Shown here piece after piece: positions 7,123 to 15,103 of a stretch of 64,000 nt of DNA. Positions within the stretch are counted from its first letter, which is position 1. The number at the start of each line of letters is the position of its first letter. Made by a program: the position numbers and the translations under genes. The notes beneath the pieces are model-generated. The model was not told the DNA's origin. It worked only from the letters and a program-made list of their open reading frames with translations, and did not search any database. This stretch comes from JAJFUG01 sp964473155 (GTDB lineage: Bacteria > Gemmatimonadota > Glassbacteria > GWA2-58-10). Location of the stretch: NCBI GenBank assembly GCA_964473155.1, contig CAYYNT010000012.1, positions 1 to 64,000 of the forward strand. The letters are read 5' to 3'.

Positions 7123-9828
7123 ATGAAACAGAAATTATTTGTCTTTGCCCTTCTGTCGGTGCTTGTATCAGGTTCCGGCTGCGGATCCAGGCCGAAGGAA
7201 GTTTCAAGTGTCTTAGTTCCACAGTCCCATCCCGTTTCATTCGCCAGTCTGAAAGCTCTTTTCCCTGATCCGCCCGCCGAATTCAGAAGCGTGCCGTTCT
7301 GGGTCTGGAATGACGATGTCACCGAGGGGAAAATCGACAGTCAGCTTACAGACCTCAAAGAAATCGGCGCGGGAGGAGTTTTCATCCATCCCCGTCCTGG
7401 TCTGATCACACCCTATCTTTCGGATCGCTGGCATTCTCTCTGCAGGTACGCGGTAGACCGGGCCAGAGAGATGGGGATTCAAGTCTGGATTTACGATGAA
7501 AATTCTTACCCGAGCGGCTTCGCCGGGGGCCANNNNNNNNNNNNNNNNNNNNNNNNNNNNNNNNNNNNNNNNNNNNNNNNNNNNNNNNNNNNNNNNNNNN
7601 NNNNNNNNNNNNNNNNNNNNNNNNNNNNNNNNTGGTATAAATACTGCGAGGATAACCATCTCCTCTGGACAGGGCATTACTGGGAGCATGGCTGGCCGAG
7701 TCCCCACCACGGAGGGGACAACATGGCAATGTACGCCTGGCACCATGTCCCCTCAATCGATATCCTGATGAATAATTACAAGGAAGAGGTCAACGCTCAG
7801 TTCGGCAATGTGCGGGCGGTGAAAGAGCTGGCCAGCGCCGCGAACCAGATGGGACGGAACCGCACGCTGAGCGAGACTTACGGGGCAGGGGGATGGGACC
7901 TGCGTTTCGAGGACATGAAAAGGATCGGTGACTGGGAGTACGTGCTTGGCGTCAATCTGATGAACCAGCACCTGACATACATGACAATTGCCGGGGCCAG
8001 AAAGCGCGATCATCCACAGTCATTCTCTTACCACGAACCATGGTGGAAACATTACAAGCAAGTCAATGAATACTTTAACCGTCTTTCCCTGGCTCTTTCG
8101 GCAGGCGAGCAGGTAAACGGCATCCTTGTTCTCGAACCGACATCATCCGCCTGGATGTACCACTCGCCGGTCGCTCCGAATGCCCGGATAACGGAAATAG
8201 GCAACTCGTTTCAAGCCTTCCTGCAAAACCTGGAAAAACTTCAGGTTGAGTATGATCTCGGCTGCGAGAATATCATCAAAGACTACGGAAGCGTAGATTC
8301 AGGCGCTCTGACTGTAGGCAAGCGCTCGTACCGGCTTGTCGTTTTCCCTCCGGGGCTGGATAATATCGAGAAGACCACACTCGATCACCTCAAAGCCTAT
8401 CTTGAATCCGGGGGAACGATTCTGTCGTTCGGCGGGGCGCCTGGTTATGTCGATGGAGTCGAATCGGATTCCGTAAAGGCGCTTGCGGCGCAGTACGCTT
8501 CCAACTGGGTGTCGGCTGGATCACCGAGGGAGAAGAGCGCCCTGGAACTGCTTGAGTCAGATGGTTTCCGCATTGCCGCTCCGGATAGTATCAAGGGGAA
8601 ACTGTTTCATCACCGGAGAAAGCTCGAAGACGGCGAGCTGGTTTTCCTGGTGAACACAAGCCTCGATGAATATTCGGCGGGTTCTTTTGACGTGACCGGC
8701 GGCTCGGTTGCCAGACTGGATCCCGCCGATGGGAGCATTGCCTCATATCCGGCACGGAAAGAAGGCGGCAAGCTCACTTTAACGTTCGATATACCGCCAG
8801 TGGGCAGCCTGCTTTTGTACGTTGATCCGGCGGGAGACGCAGCAGCCGCACATGAAGGACAGGATCAGTCCGAATCTGCTATTCCCATGACTGGAGAAAT
8901 GCTGATTGAGCGTAAGGCGGCCAACGCTCTCACGCTTGATTATTGTGACCTGAGTATTGGCGGGCGTGAGCTGAAAGACTGCTATTTCTACAACGCCGAA
9001 GATTCTGTTTTCAGGTATTACGGTTTCGAGGGCAATCCCTGGAGCGGGGCGGTTCAGTACAAGACGGCAATTCTTGACCGGAATTCGTTCCCTGCCGGTT
9101 CTGAATTCGTGGCCCGATTCAGTTTCCAGGTCGGGCCTGGTGTGACAGCATCTTCCATTCAGGCGGTAATCGAGCGTCCCGAGCTTTGGGAAGTCGCTGT
9201 CAATGGTCAGGTCGTGAAATCCCGTCCCGGTGAGTGGCGGCTCGACCGGTCGTTCGGTCTTTATGACATCGGCGCGCATGTCAGGGATGGGCTCAACAGT
9301 ATAACTCTTCGCGCTGCCCCGATGACAGTACATTCAGAGCTTGAGCCGATCTATATACTGGGAGATTTCGGTCTTGAGGCTTATGAAAAGGGATGGAGGA
9401 TAGTTCCTGAATCGGAGTTGAATATAGGGCCGTGGAGTATTCAGAGCATGCCGTTCTATTCGGACGGTGTAGAGTATAAAGGCAAATTTGTTCTGGAAGA
9501 AGGCACGAAAAATTGCAGGGTCAGCCTCGGGAAATGGCTTGGAAGTGTAGCCGAGGTTATAGTCAATGGTGAATCGGCAGGGATAATCGGCTGGCCGCCA
9601 TACGAAATTGACGTCACAAGACTTGTAAGATCAGGTGACAACGATATCTCTGTAGTCGTATACGGTACGTTGAAAAACCAGCTGGGACCGCACCACAACA
9701 AGCCTGTCCACGGGCGGGCCTGGCCAGCGGAGTTCAAGTCGGCTCCTGAGCACCAGCCGTCAGGATTGGAGTATGATGTCATAGGATACGGGTTATTTGA
9801 GCCGTTTAGTGTGATAGCGGGGAAATAG
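7123..9828 (+). CDS. GH106-like glycoside hydrolase (alpha-L-rhamnosidase family), interrupted by assembly gap
   Basis: Secreted or surface enzyme predicted to release rhamnose-type sugars from plant or algal polymers. A hydrophobic N terminus ending in SGSGC suggests a lipoprotein signal, though the lipobox is weak. The first domain has FWVWND, GAGGVFIHPRPG and VWIYDENSYPSG, hallmarks of the GH106 barrel. After the gap come SETYGAGGW (candidate catalytic acid) and repeated galactose-binding-like beta-sandwich segments towards the C terminus (RSVAEV...GWPPYEIDVT region). The 100 N at 7533-7632 are a placeholder, so the 901-residue length and the continuity of frame are not real measurements; GH106 proteins usually exceed 1000 residues. 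Start chosen at 7123 after GAGGGTTGAAGGT. Confidence 0.82.
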   Translation: MKQKLFVFALLSVLVSGSGCGSRPKEVSSVLVPQSHPVSFASLKALFPDPPAEFRSVPFWVWNDDVTEGKIDSQLTDLKEIGAGGVFIHPRPGLITPYLSDRWHSLCRYAVDRAREMGIQVWIYDENSYPSGFAGGXXXXXXXXXXXXXXXXXXXXXXXXXXXXXXXXXXWYKYCEDNHLLWTGHYWEHGWPSPHHGGDNMAMYAWHHVPSIDILMNNYKEEVNAQFGNVRAVKELASAANQMGRNRTLSETYGAGGWDLRFEDMKRIGDWEYVLGVNLMNQHLTYMTIAGARKRDHPQSFSYHEPWWKHYKQVNEYFNRLSLALSAGEQVNGILVLEPTSSAWMYHSPVAPNARITEIGNSFQAFLQNLEKLQVEYDLGCENIIKDYGSVDSGALTVGKRSYRLVVFPPGLDNIEKTTLDHLKAYLESGGTILSFGGAPGYVDGVESDSVKALAAQYASNWVSAGSPREKSALELLESDGFRIAAPDSIKGKLFHHRRKLEDGELVFLVNTSLDEYSAGSFDVTGGSVARLDPADGSIASYPARKEGGKLTLTFDIPPVGSLLLYVDPAGDAAAAHEGQDQSESAIPMTGEMLIERKAANALTLDYCDLSIGGRELKDCYFYNAEDSVFRYYGFEGNPWSGAVQYKTAILDRNSFPAGSEFVARFSFQVGPGVTASSIQAVIERPELWEVAVNGQVVKSRPGEWRLDRSFGLYDIGAHVRDGLNSITLRAAPMTVHSELEPIYILGDFGLEAYEKGWRIVPESELNIGPWSIQSMPFYSDGVEYKGKFVLEEGTKNCRVSLGKWLGSVAEVIVNGESAGIIGWPPYEIDVTRLVRSGDNDISVVVYGTLKNQLGPHHNKPVHGRAWPAEFKSAPEHQPSGLEYDVIGYGLFEPFSVIAGK
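7533..7632. other. Assembly gap of 100 N
   Basis: Exactly 100 ambiguous bases, the usual placeholder for a gap of unknown size, inside the catalytic domain of the GH106-like gene. Confidence 0.98.
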
Positions 9829-10003
9829 CGATCAGGGGCGATAATCTGCTATGTTTGAGGAGTCCCGGTAACACCGGCGCATAACTGGTGAGATACGGGT
9901 TATGACGCTTTGCATGCTCATTATTTGCCTCTCCGGCGTGTTGCATATTATTTTTGTTTAGAAGATCGATGACAGAGGATAATCATTCCAGGGAGTTGTT
10001 CAT

Positions 10004-10579
10004 ATGATTGAAAAGGAAAAATCAATAAAGACAATCCATAAAAGGACGCAAGTCCTCGAAGGGGCCTATTTCCTTGAACAGGACAAAAAGCTGGTCGAGC
10101 GGCTCCGTCAGATGAAGGAAATGGCCGAAACCAGGGAGGCGCTTGCCGCAGTGTCGGGTATAAAGAACGAGGTGATCCTGAACCGTCTTGTTGAACTGAA
10201 TGTAAAGCCCGAAATTGTGGCCGCCCTGGCTACAATCCCTCTGATTGAAGTAGCCTGGGCGGATGGAAAGCTCGATCCCGAGGAGAAAGAGGTGGTTCTG
10301 AGTCACGTAAGCGGGCAGGGCATCAAAGCCGGAAGCCTGGAGTATGATATAATAGATAGCTGGCTGACAAACAAACCGGACCGGAAGCTCCTTTCAGCGT
10401 GGCAGGCGTATATCAAAGGCCTGTGCGAGAAACTGAGCGAGGATGAGAGAAAAATTCTCAAGGAGGAGCTGCTGCATTGCACCAGAGCTATAGCCGAGGC
10501 GACAGGCGGTTTTCTGGGACTGGGACGGATATCATACGGCGAGCAGAAGATGCTGAAAAAACTGGAAGACAGTTTCTGA
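10004..10579 (+). CDS. TerB-like domain protein
   Basis: 191 residues, cytoplasmic, with no signal peptide. The central segment IPLIEVAWADGKLDPEEKE (around residues 77-95) is the signature of the TerB/DjlA-type helical domain, which carries a conserved acidic loop that may bind a metal. The N terminus is a highly charged helix, and the C terminus ends with a Gly-rich turn (GGFLGLGR) and basic helix. Members of this superfamily occur with tellurite resistance or membrane-associated chaperone functions, but no ter genes are nearby, so no function is assigned. GGGAG precedes the ATG by a good distance. It converges with the alpha-galactosidase gene across a long inverted repeat. Confidence 0.75.
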   Translation: MIEKEKSIKTIHKRTQVLEGAYFLEQDKKLVERLRQMKEMAETREALAAVSGIKNEVILNRLVELNVKPEIVAALATIPLIEVAWADGKLDPEEKEVVLSHVSGQGIKAGSLEYDIIDSWLTNKPDRKLLSAWQAYIKGLCEKLSEDERKILKEELLHCTRAIAEATGGFLGLGRISYGEQKMLKKLEDSF

Positions 10580-10631
10580 ACCGGGCAGGGACAGTGGGGG
10601 GCTTGATATTCAAGCGAAGGGACGTTATAGC

Positions 10632-10708
10632 GCTCAGAGTGAATCAGAACAATAGCCACCGGATGTTTTCCGGCGGCTATTGTTCTGATCCGGTAAAATC
10701 ACTCTGAC
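10632..10708. repeat. Long inverted repeat between convergent genes
   Basis: ATCAGAACAATAGCC at 10643-10657 is matched exactly by GGCTATTGTTCTGAT at 10675-10689, with an inner CCGG/CCGG pairing. An outer pair, CAGAGTGA and TCACTCTG, extends the symmetry to about 77 bases. No T run follows on the plus strand. It may be a bidirectional terminator or a dispersed palindromic element. Confidence 0.75.
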
Positions 10709-10740
10709 AAGACTATAGACAGGCCAGAAACCTTAACCGG

Positions 10741-11952
10741 TTATTGCTGTTTTAAAGGCTTCAGCCTCAACATGATAACATCATGCGAGATAATCTCATT
10801 CTTAAATGTTTTATCCGTTGTTCCGCAATCTTTATGCTTCCAGACGTCATTAATCCTGAAAACAGTTTTTTGAAAATCGATTGCTCTACCAGAAAGCGAA
10901 TCAGATATGGGATGCCTGCTCCATGAGAATTCGACGGTTCTGGTATTTTGACCGCGATTGAGAAAACAGACAGCCCAATCGCCTCCCGCCAAAGGCTTGA
11001 ACCAGGTTTCCAGGCTGTCGTTCGACGAATATTTGAATCCCTGTATCCCCAGCGTGTCCTGGTTTATGGCGATGGCCTCTTTGTTGGTCAATATTTCTAC
11101 GGTTTCCCTGGACATGCTGCTCAAGTCGTTGCCTGCGATCAAAGGCGCCGCCAGCATACACCACATGGAAAAATGCGCGCGGTCTTCATTCACTGACAGG
11201 CCATTGCCGACTTCCAGCATGTCCGGGTCATTCCAGTGGCCCGGTCCAGCGTATTGGCGCAGACCGTCCTGGAGGTCGAGTATCTTCATGGCGCCCAGTG
11301 CTTTCCAGGTGCCATGATCGATATCCCCGTCAAAGCCGAGTCCGATATCTCCGGTCGTGCGCCATAGGTGTCCGACGTCTTTCCCCCAGGTCCAGGGTTT
11401 GTTGCTGCCCCATTCGCAGATACTGAATACAATCGGGCGCCCGGCTTTGAAAAGCGCGTTACGCATGGTCATGTAGGCGCCTTCAGCATTCAGCCCTTCC
11501 GTATTGCAGAAATCGTATTTCAAGTAGTCCACGCCCCATTCAGCGTATCGCATCGCATCCTGGTATTCAAATCCACGGCTGCCGGGCCGTCCAGCACAGG
11601 TTTCCCACCCGGCGTCGGAGTAGATTCCAAATTTCAGGCCTTTCGAGTGGATATAATCGGCCAGGGCTTTCATGCCTGAAGGGAACCGTTCAGGATTGGG
11701 CTGGATGAAACCCAGGCTGTCACGTTTTCCATGCCAGCAGTCATCGATGTTGACATACTGGTAGCCCGCCTCTTTCATGCCGCTACTCACCATCGCATCA
11801 GCCATAGCTCGAATCATGGCTTCATCCACTTCACAGTGGAATTTATTCCAGCTGTTCCAGCCCATCGGCGGTGTCTTTGCCAACCCTTCAAATTTTTGCG
11901 CCGATGCATTTGAAAAGCAGAATGCGGCCAGTATCCATAATAAGTTTTTCAT
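10741..11952 (-). CDS. Alpha-galactosidase, GH27
   Basis: Retaining hydrolase that removes terminal alpha-galactose (for example from raffinose-type sugars or galactomannan). Residues 1-18 are a signal peptide (cleavage after ASA), so it is exported. The barrel starts with PPMGWNSWN, then NIDDCW. The nucleophile is D147 in YLKYDFC and the acid/base is D202 in RTTGDI; both are present. WNDPDMLEVGN is another family motif. A C-terminal beta domain completes the usual length of about 400 residues. The start at 11952 has GGAG upstream. A LacI/cre-like palindrome lies about 57 bases before it, suggesting sugar control. It is encoded alone, with no transporter adjacent. Confidence 0.95.
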   Translation of the reverse strand: MKNLLWILAAFCFSNASAQKFEGLAKTPPMGWNSWNKFHCEVDEAMIRAMADAMVSSGMKEAGYQYVNIDDCWHGKRDSLGFIQPNPERFPSGMKALADYIHSKGLKFGIYSDAGWETCAGRPGSRGFEYQDAMRYAEWGVDYLKYDFCNTEGLNAEGAYMTMRNALFKAGRPIVFSICEWGSNKPWTWGKDVGHLWRTTGDIGLGFDGDIDHGTWKALGAMKILDLQDGLRQYAGPGHWNDPDMLEVGNGLSVNEDRAHFSMWCMLAAPLIAGNDLSSMSRETVEILTNKEAIAINQDTLGIQGFKYSSNDSLETWFKPLAGGDWAVCFLNRGQNTRTVEFSWSRHPISDSLSGRAIDFQKTVFRINDVWKHKDCGTTDKTFKNEIISHDVIMLRLKPLKQQ

Positions 11953-12008
11953 TTCAATCTCCAGGAAGAGCCCGACCGGTAAGGAACTGTATGTCTTTAT
12001 AGTATTTT

Positions 12009-12022
12009 TGGAAACGCTTACA
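12009..12022 (-). promoter_or_regulatory. LacI-family or cre-like operator upstream of the GH27 gene
   Basis: TGTAAGCGTTTCCA on the minus strand, a 14-bp imperfect palindrome with a central CG, matches the LacI/CcpA-type operator pattern at all but one position. It lies about 57 bases before the alpha-galactosidase start codon, where a repressor could block transcription. Confidence 0.55.
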
Positions 12023-12190
12023 ATTAATTAGGGCGCCGGGCTGTGTCAAGTTGATTCTTGTAATGCACCCGGCAGAGGATTTGTAATAATTTCTCAAATT
12101 CTTGGTTTCGAATTCAACATGAGAAAACGGCAAGCCGATTCCCGAGTATCGGTAACCAATTGTTATTGCGTTTGTTAACCTGGAACACTG

Positions 12191-12227
12191 AAAAGAAAAG
12201 CCGCCGGAGATATTTCCGGCGGCTTTC
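12191..12227 (-). terminator. Rho-independent terminator of tRNA-Glu
   Basis: GCCGCCGGA pairs perfectly with TCCGGCGGC, preceded by A residues and followed on the minus strand by TTTTCTTTTC. It begins 9 bases beyond the tRNA CCA end. Confidence 0.9.
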
Positions 12228-12235
12228 GTATAATC

Positions 12236-12311
12236 TGGCGTCCCCAAGGGGATTCGAACCCCTGTTGCCGCCGTGAAAGGGCGGAGTCCTGGGCCCCTAG
12301 ACGATGGGGAC
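12236..12311 (-). tRNA. tRNA-Glu (anticodon TTC)
   Basis: A 76-base cloverleaf with a seven-pair acceptor stem (GTCCCCA with TGGGGAC), discriminator G and encoded CCA. The anticodon loop is CTTTCAC, with anticodon TTC reading GAA/GAG. The T arm has GTTCGAATC. It is bracketed by its own promoter and terminator. Confidence 0.97.
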
Positions 12312-12344
12312 GCGAATGGGCGGCATGCTTTTCAACAGACTATT

Positions 12345-12373
12345 AATCTAAAAGCCGAGACAATCACTGTCAA
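12345..12373 (-). promoter_or_regulatory. Sigma-70-type promoter of tRNA-Glu
   Basis: On the minus strand, TTGACA, a 17-base spacer, then TAGATT, placing the start of transcription about 25-30 bases before the tRNA. Confidence 0.8.
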
Positions 12374-12409
12374 GCTTTACCGTCCGGGCGGCGATCTGCT
12401 CCTCGATGT

Positions 12410-13384
12410 TCAGCCGAAGATTTCCCGGTACAGGCTGTCCGGGATGCCTATACCCTCCAGGACAGCCTTTTCCCTCCGCAGTCCTGTCCTTTCTCCGGGC
12501 AAACGCACCGGCTGTTCCGGATCGGCCGGGCGCGAATTCAGAACCGCCGAGGTAAGTTCATCCAGGGTCCGCTCGTATTCTTCCGCCGGTGTAAGCAGGT
12601 CATGCCGGATAGCGATGACGCAGAAACCATAGTCCTTTCCCGGTTCAGGGACCGCCGGGCTGCCGATCAGCGCGCTGGTCATGGCCTGAATGGCCAGGGC
12701 CAGCGCGTAGCCCTTGTGTCCGCCGAACGGCAGCAGCACTCCATCGGAAATTGCGGCCAGCGGATCGGTGGTGGGACAGCCCCGGTTGTCCAGGGCCACG
12801 CCCTCCGGCAGACGCCTTCCCTCGGAGATCGCCACCCGGCATTCGCCGTAGGTGACGGCGGTGGTTCCGAAATCAACGACCAGCGGCTCCCCCCGCCGCG
12901 GAAAAGCAAAAGCCACCGGGTTGGTGCCCAACACGGGACTGACCGCGCCGAAAGGCGCGGCGAACGGGGAGCAGTTGGCGAAGCATATCCCCACCAGGCC
13001 CTGGCGGGCGCACATTGCGGCGAAATAGCCGATCGGTCCGGTGTGGGTTGCGCCGGTGGCTCCGGCAAACGCAAGTCCCGAGGCTCCGGCGAGTTCGATG
13101 GCTTTTTCGGTGGTGTGCCAGGCCACCAGATAGCCCAATCCCTGCCTGCCGTCGTACAGCGCGCCGGATGGTCCGCTTCTGAGCCAGACTCCCGGACTGT
13201 GGCCGTGGCTGTCCAGGTAATCCAGCATCGGGCGCACGCGGATCAGGCCGTGGCTGCGGCGACCCCCGGCCTCGGCGTCAGTCAGGATTGCGGCAAGACG
13301 GGCGGCTTCATCACATTCCAGTCCATGGGCGGCGAAAAGCTCGCTAAGTTTCACAGCCAGATCGGCGGGCATTATTTTCGGCAC
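12410..13384 (-). CDS. Ldh_2 (malate/L-lactate dehydrogenase) family oxidoreductase
   Basis: NAD(P)-dependent dehydrogenase of 2-hydroxyacids such as malate, lactate or ureidoglycolate, cytoplasmic. The N terminus (LFAAHGLECDEAARLAAIL...DAEAGGRRSHG) has the family helix and the conserved SHG loop that carries the catalytic His. Further on are the family motifs VGICFANCSPFAAPFG, TNPVAFAFPR and LLPFGGHKGYALAL. The length of 324 is slightly short of the usual 330-350. The start is a GTG at 13384 with GGAGAG before it; the ATG four codons later is possible. The substrate cannot be decided from sequence. tRNA-Glu follows on the same strand but has its own promoter. Confidence 0.88.
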   Translation of the reverse strand: MPKIMPADLAVKLSELFAAHGLECDEAARLAAILTDAEAGGRRSHGLIRVRPMLDYLDSHGHSPGVWLRSGPSGALYDGRQGLGYLVAWHTTEKAIELAGASGLAFAGATGATHTGPIGYFAAMCARQGLVGICFANCSPFAAPFGAVSPVLGTNPVAFAFPRRGEPLVVDFGTTAVTYGECRVAISEGRRLPEGVALDNRGCPTTDPLAAISDGVLLPFGGHKGYALALAIQAMTSALIGSPAVPEPGKDYGFCVIAIRHDLLTPAEEYERTLDELTSAVLNSRPADPEQPVRLPGERTGLRREKAVLEGIGIPDSLYREIFG

Positions 13385-13537
13385 TTTTTCTCTCCTTTGA
13401 GATCATTCCAGTTGAAAAGTAAGCCCTTAATGTGTATTTTACAAGACAGGACAACCGGTCTTGCGGCGCTTTGCAGCGGACCGAAAGAGCATGCCCGCGG
13501 CCAACGGGCTTTTTTTATGTGACGGGAGCGAAAGAGG

Positions 13538-14335
13538 ATGCGACTGACAGATATCGAATTCGATCAGGATAACGTGCTGCGTCTTCTGCGGGAAGGCGGG
13601 GCGCTGGCAAGGAGTTATTTCGGCAGGGTGACGCCGCAGCGCAAGAAAGATAACTCTGTTGTCACCGAGGCGGACCAGGCTGTCGAGGCCCTGGTGCGGG
13701 GAAACCTCGAAAAGATAACTCCTGGTTTCCAGGTGCTGGGGGAGGAGGCCGGGTTCGGCGGGGGCGTGGAGAACGGCGCTCCGTCTTGGGTGCTCGATCC
13801 GGTCGACGGGACCAGCGCCTTCGCCTCGGGACTGCCGGTCTGGGTGGTTTCCCTGGGACTGGTGGAGAAAGGGCGCTCGGTCTGGGGCGGGGTGTACTGC
13901 CCGCTGACCGATGAGCTGATATATACGGACCTGAGGGGCGGGGTGAGGCGCAATGGAGGGGATTTCGCCGCCGAGAAGCCCGCACCGCTGGACTGCGAGT
14001 CAGTGCTGTACGTCCCCTCGGACGTGCACCGCGGCTTCAGGGTTGATTTCCCGGGCAAGGTGCGCTCGCTGGGAAGCGCCGCTTATCACGGCATCCTTAC
14101 CGGACGGGCCGGGACAGCCGGGTCGCTGCAGGGACGGGGCTATCTCTGGGACATCGCCGCCATACTGGCGATAAACGCGGCCTGGGGTATCCGTATCGCC
14201 TCACTGGACGGCAGGCCTCTGCAAGCCGGATTCTGGCGCGAGGATTACAGCCTGCCCGAGCCGCTGCTGTTCTGCAGACCGGAGCATTTCGATATTCTGT
14301 CCAGGGGTATAACGCAAAAGGAGCCCCGGTCCTGA
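13538..14335 (+). CDS. Inositol monophosphatase-family phosphatase
   Basis: Mg-dependent, lithium-sensitive-type phosphatase. Metal-binding motifs are present in order: GEEAG near residue 70, then WVLDPVDGTSAFASG near residue 90. A shorter C-terminal motif, YLWDIAAILAI, supplies the last metal aspartate. At 265 residues it has the standard length. The family includes inositol-1-phosphatase, histidinol-phosphatase and 3'(2'),5'-bisphosphate nucleotidase; the TSAF in place of TxNF leans away from classic inositol phosphatase. It stands alone between minus-strand genes, with AAAGAGG before its ATG. Substrate unresolved. Confidence 0.88.
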   Translation: MRLTDIEFDQDNVLRLLREGGALARSYFGRVTPQRKKDNSVVTEADQAVEALVRGNLEKITPGFQVLGEEAGFGGGVENGAPSWVLDPVDGTSAFASGLPVWVVSLGLVEKGRSVWGGVYCPLTDELIYTDLRGGVRRNGGDFAAEKPAPLDCESVLYVPSDVHRGFRVDFPGKVRSLGSAAYHGILTGRAGTAGSLQGRGYLWDIAAILAINAAWGIRIASLDGRPLQAGFWREDYSLPEPLLFCRPEHFDILSRGITQKEPRS

Positions 14336-14344
14336 GACCGGGGC
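14315..14344 (-). terminator. Terminator of the small membrane protein pair
   Basis: GCCCCGGTC pairs with GACCGGGGC around a CTGA loop, followed on the minus strand by TCCTTTTG. The stop codon of the plus-strand phosphatase gene falls inside the hairpin, so it may serve both strands. Confidence 0.65.
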
Positions 14345-14394
14345 CCCTTATCAGTTCACGCGGGCGGTGAAATAGCATTCCCGATACGTGGAAG

Positions 14395-14517
14395 TCATTG
14401 TTTTGAGAAGTGCCGGTAGAGCAGCCAGGTCAGGAAGGAGGCGAAAACAAACACCACCAGGGGAATGATCACCCCCAGGCTCGGGTGCCCGATAGGTTTC
14501 AGGATTTCCAGGTCCAT
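14395..14517 (-). CDS. 40-residue single-pass membrane protein
   Basis: Very short gene with sequence MDLEILKPIGHPSLG, then one hydrophobic helix (VIIPLVVFVFASFLTWLLY, about residues 16-34) and a short basic end (RHFSKQ). Its ATG overlaps the stop codon of the upstream gene (TGATG), a classic sign of translational coupling, so it is very likely real. With the upstream 105-residue protein it forms a unit that could be small subunits of a membrane complex or transporter; no partner is adjacent. Family not recognised. Confidence 0.7.
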   Translation of the reverse strand: MDLEILKPIGHPSLGVIIPLVVFVFASFLTWLLYRHFSKQ

Positions 14518-14834
14518 CAGGCTTTTCCCTCCCCGGTTGTTTTTTCGTCCCAGCCCACGATACGGTCAAGTTCTTCGAGGTACATCTTCTGCTTTTTCTC
14601 GTAATCCTCGCTGATCCATCTCAGTTTCGGGTCTATCACTGCATACATGCCTATCGCGCAGGCCACGGCGTTGATCGACAGGATGTAGCCGCTCCACTGG
14701 TTCAGCAGCGCCAGGGCCATGCCGGCAAGGATGTTGAAATACGACAGGGCGGCGAGGATCGAGGCGACAAGGTCTTCCCGCGACCATTCAGGGTAAGCGT
14801 GAACGTGTGCTGTTTCGGGGGCTGAACCGGTCAT
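14517..14834 (-). CDS. 105-residue two-pass membrane protein
   Basis: The frame is open from 15032, but the upstream part is compositionally odd and overlaps a repeat, whereas the ATG at 14834 has GGGAG at the right distance. The protein has a short N-terminal soluble part (HVHAYPEWSREDLV), two hydrophobic helices (roughly residues 26-43 and 49-66), and a charged cytosolic tail with EDYEKKQKMYLEELD likely to be a helix. Stop and start codons overlap with the 40-residue gene downstream. I do not recognise the family. A small subunit of a transporter is one possibility. Confidence 0.72.
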   Translation of the reverse strand: MTGSAPETAHVHAYPEWSREDLVASILAALSYFNILAGMALALLNQWSGYILSINAVACAIGMYAVIDPKLRWISEDYEKKQKMYLEELDRIVGWDEKTTGEGKA

Positions 14835-14958
14835 GTGGTAATCTCCCGCATGGTGGTGAGGTGCGATTGTCTTCTGGAATATAGACCGGTCTGTCGGGGC
14901 TTGTAAAGAAAAAAACGACATCGAAAGCAAAGAAAGAGTTGTCCCAAAAGTCTCAAAT

Positions 14959-14986
14959 GCAGGGGCGCGGCGCGCCGTGCCCCTGC
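14959..14986. repeat. GC-rich palindrome, copy 1
   Basis: GCAGGGGC, a GCGGCGCGCCGT core and GCCCCTGC form a near-perfect 28-bp palindrome. The same core followed by GCCCC occurs at 53799-53821, also between genes. Flanking sequences (GTCCCAAAAGTCTC and TTGAGACAGTTCTC) are roughly inverted, suggesting a larger element of about 100 bases. Confidence 0.7.
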
Positions 14987-15103
14987 GTAACTGCCATTTA
15001 TTAAAACAGTTAGAGCTTGAGACAGTTCTCAAAGACCAAAAACGGGCACTCTTGGGTCAGCCCCTTCCGAATGATTACAGGACCATTTTCCCGGCTTTTG
15101 AAT

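Noticed and set aside
12273..12632. Plus-strand open frame across tRNA-Glu and the dehydrogenase gene
   Set aside because: Antisense to both; no codon bias and overlaps an unambiguous tRNA.
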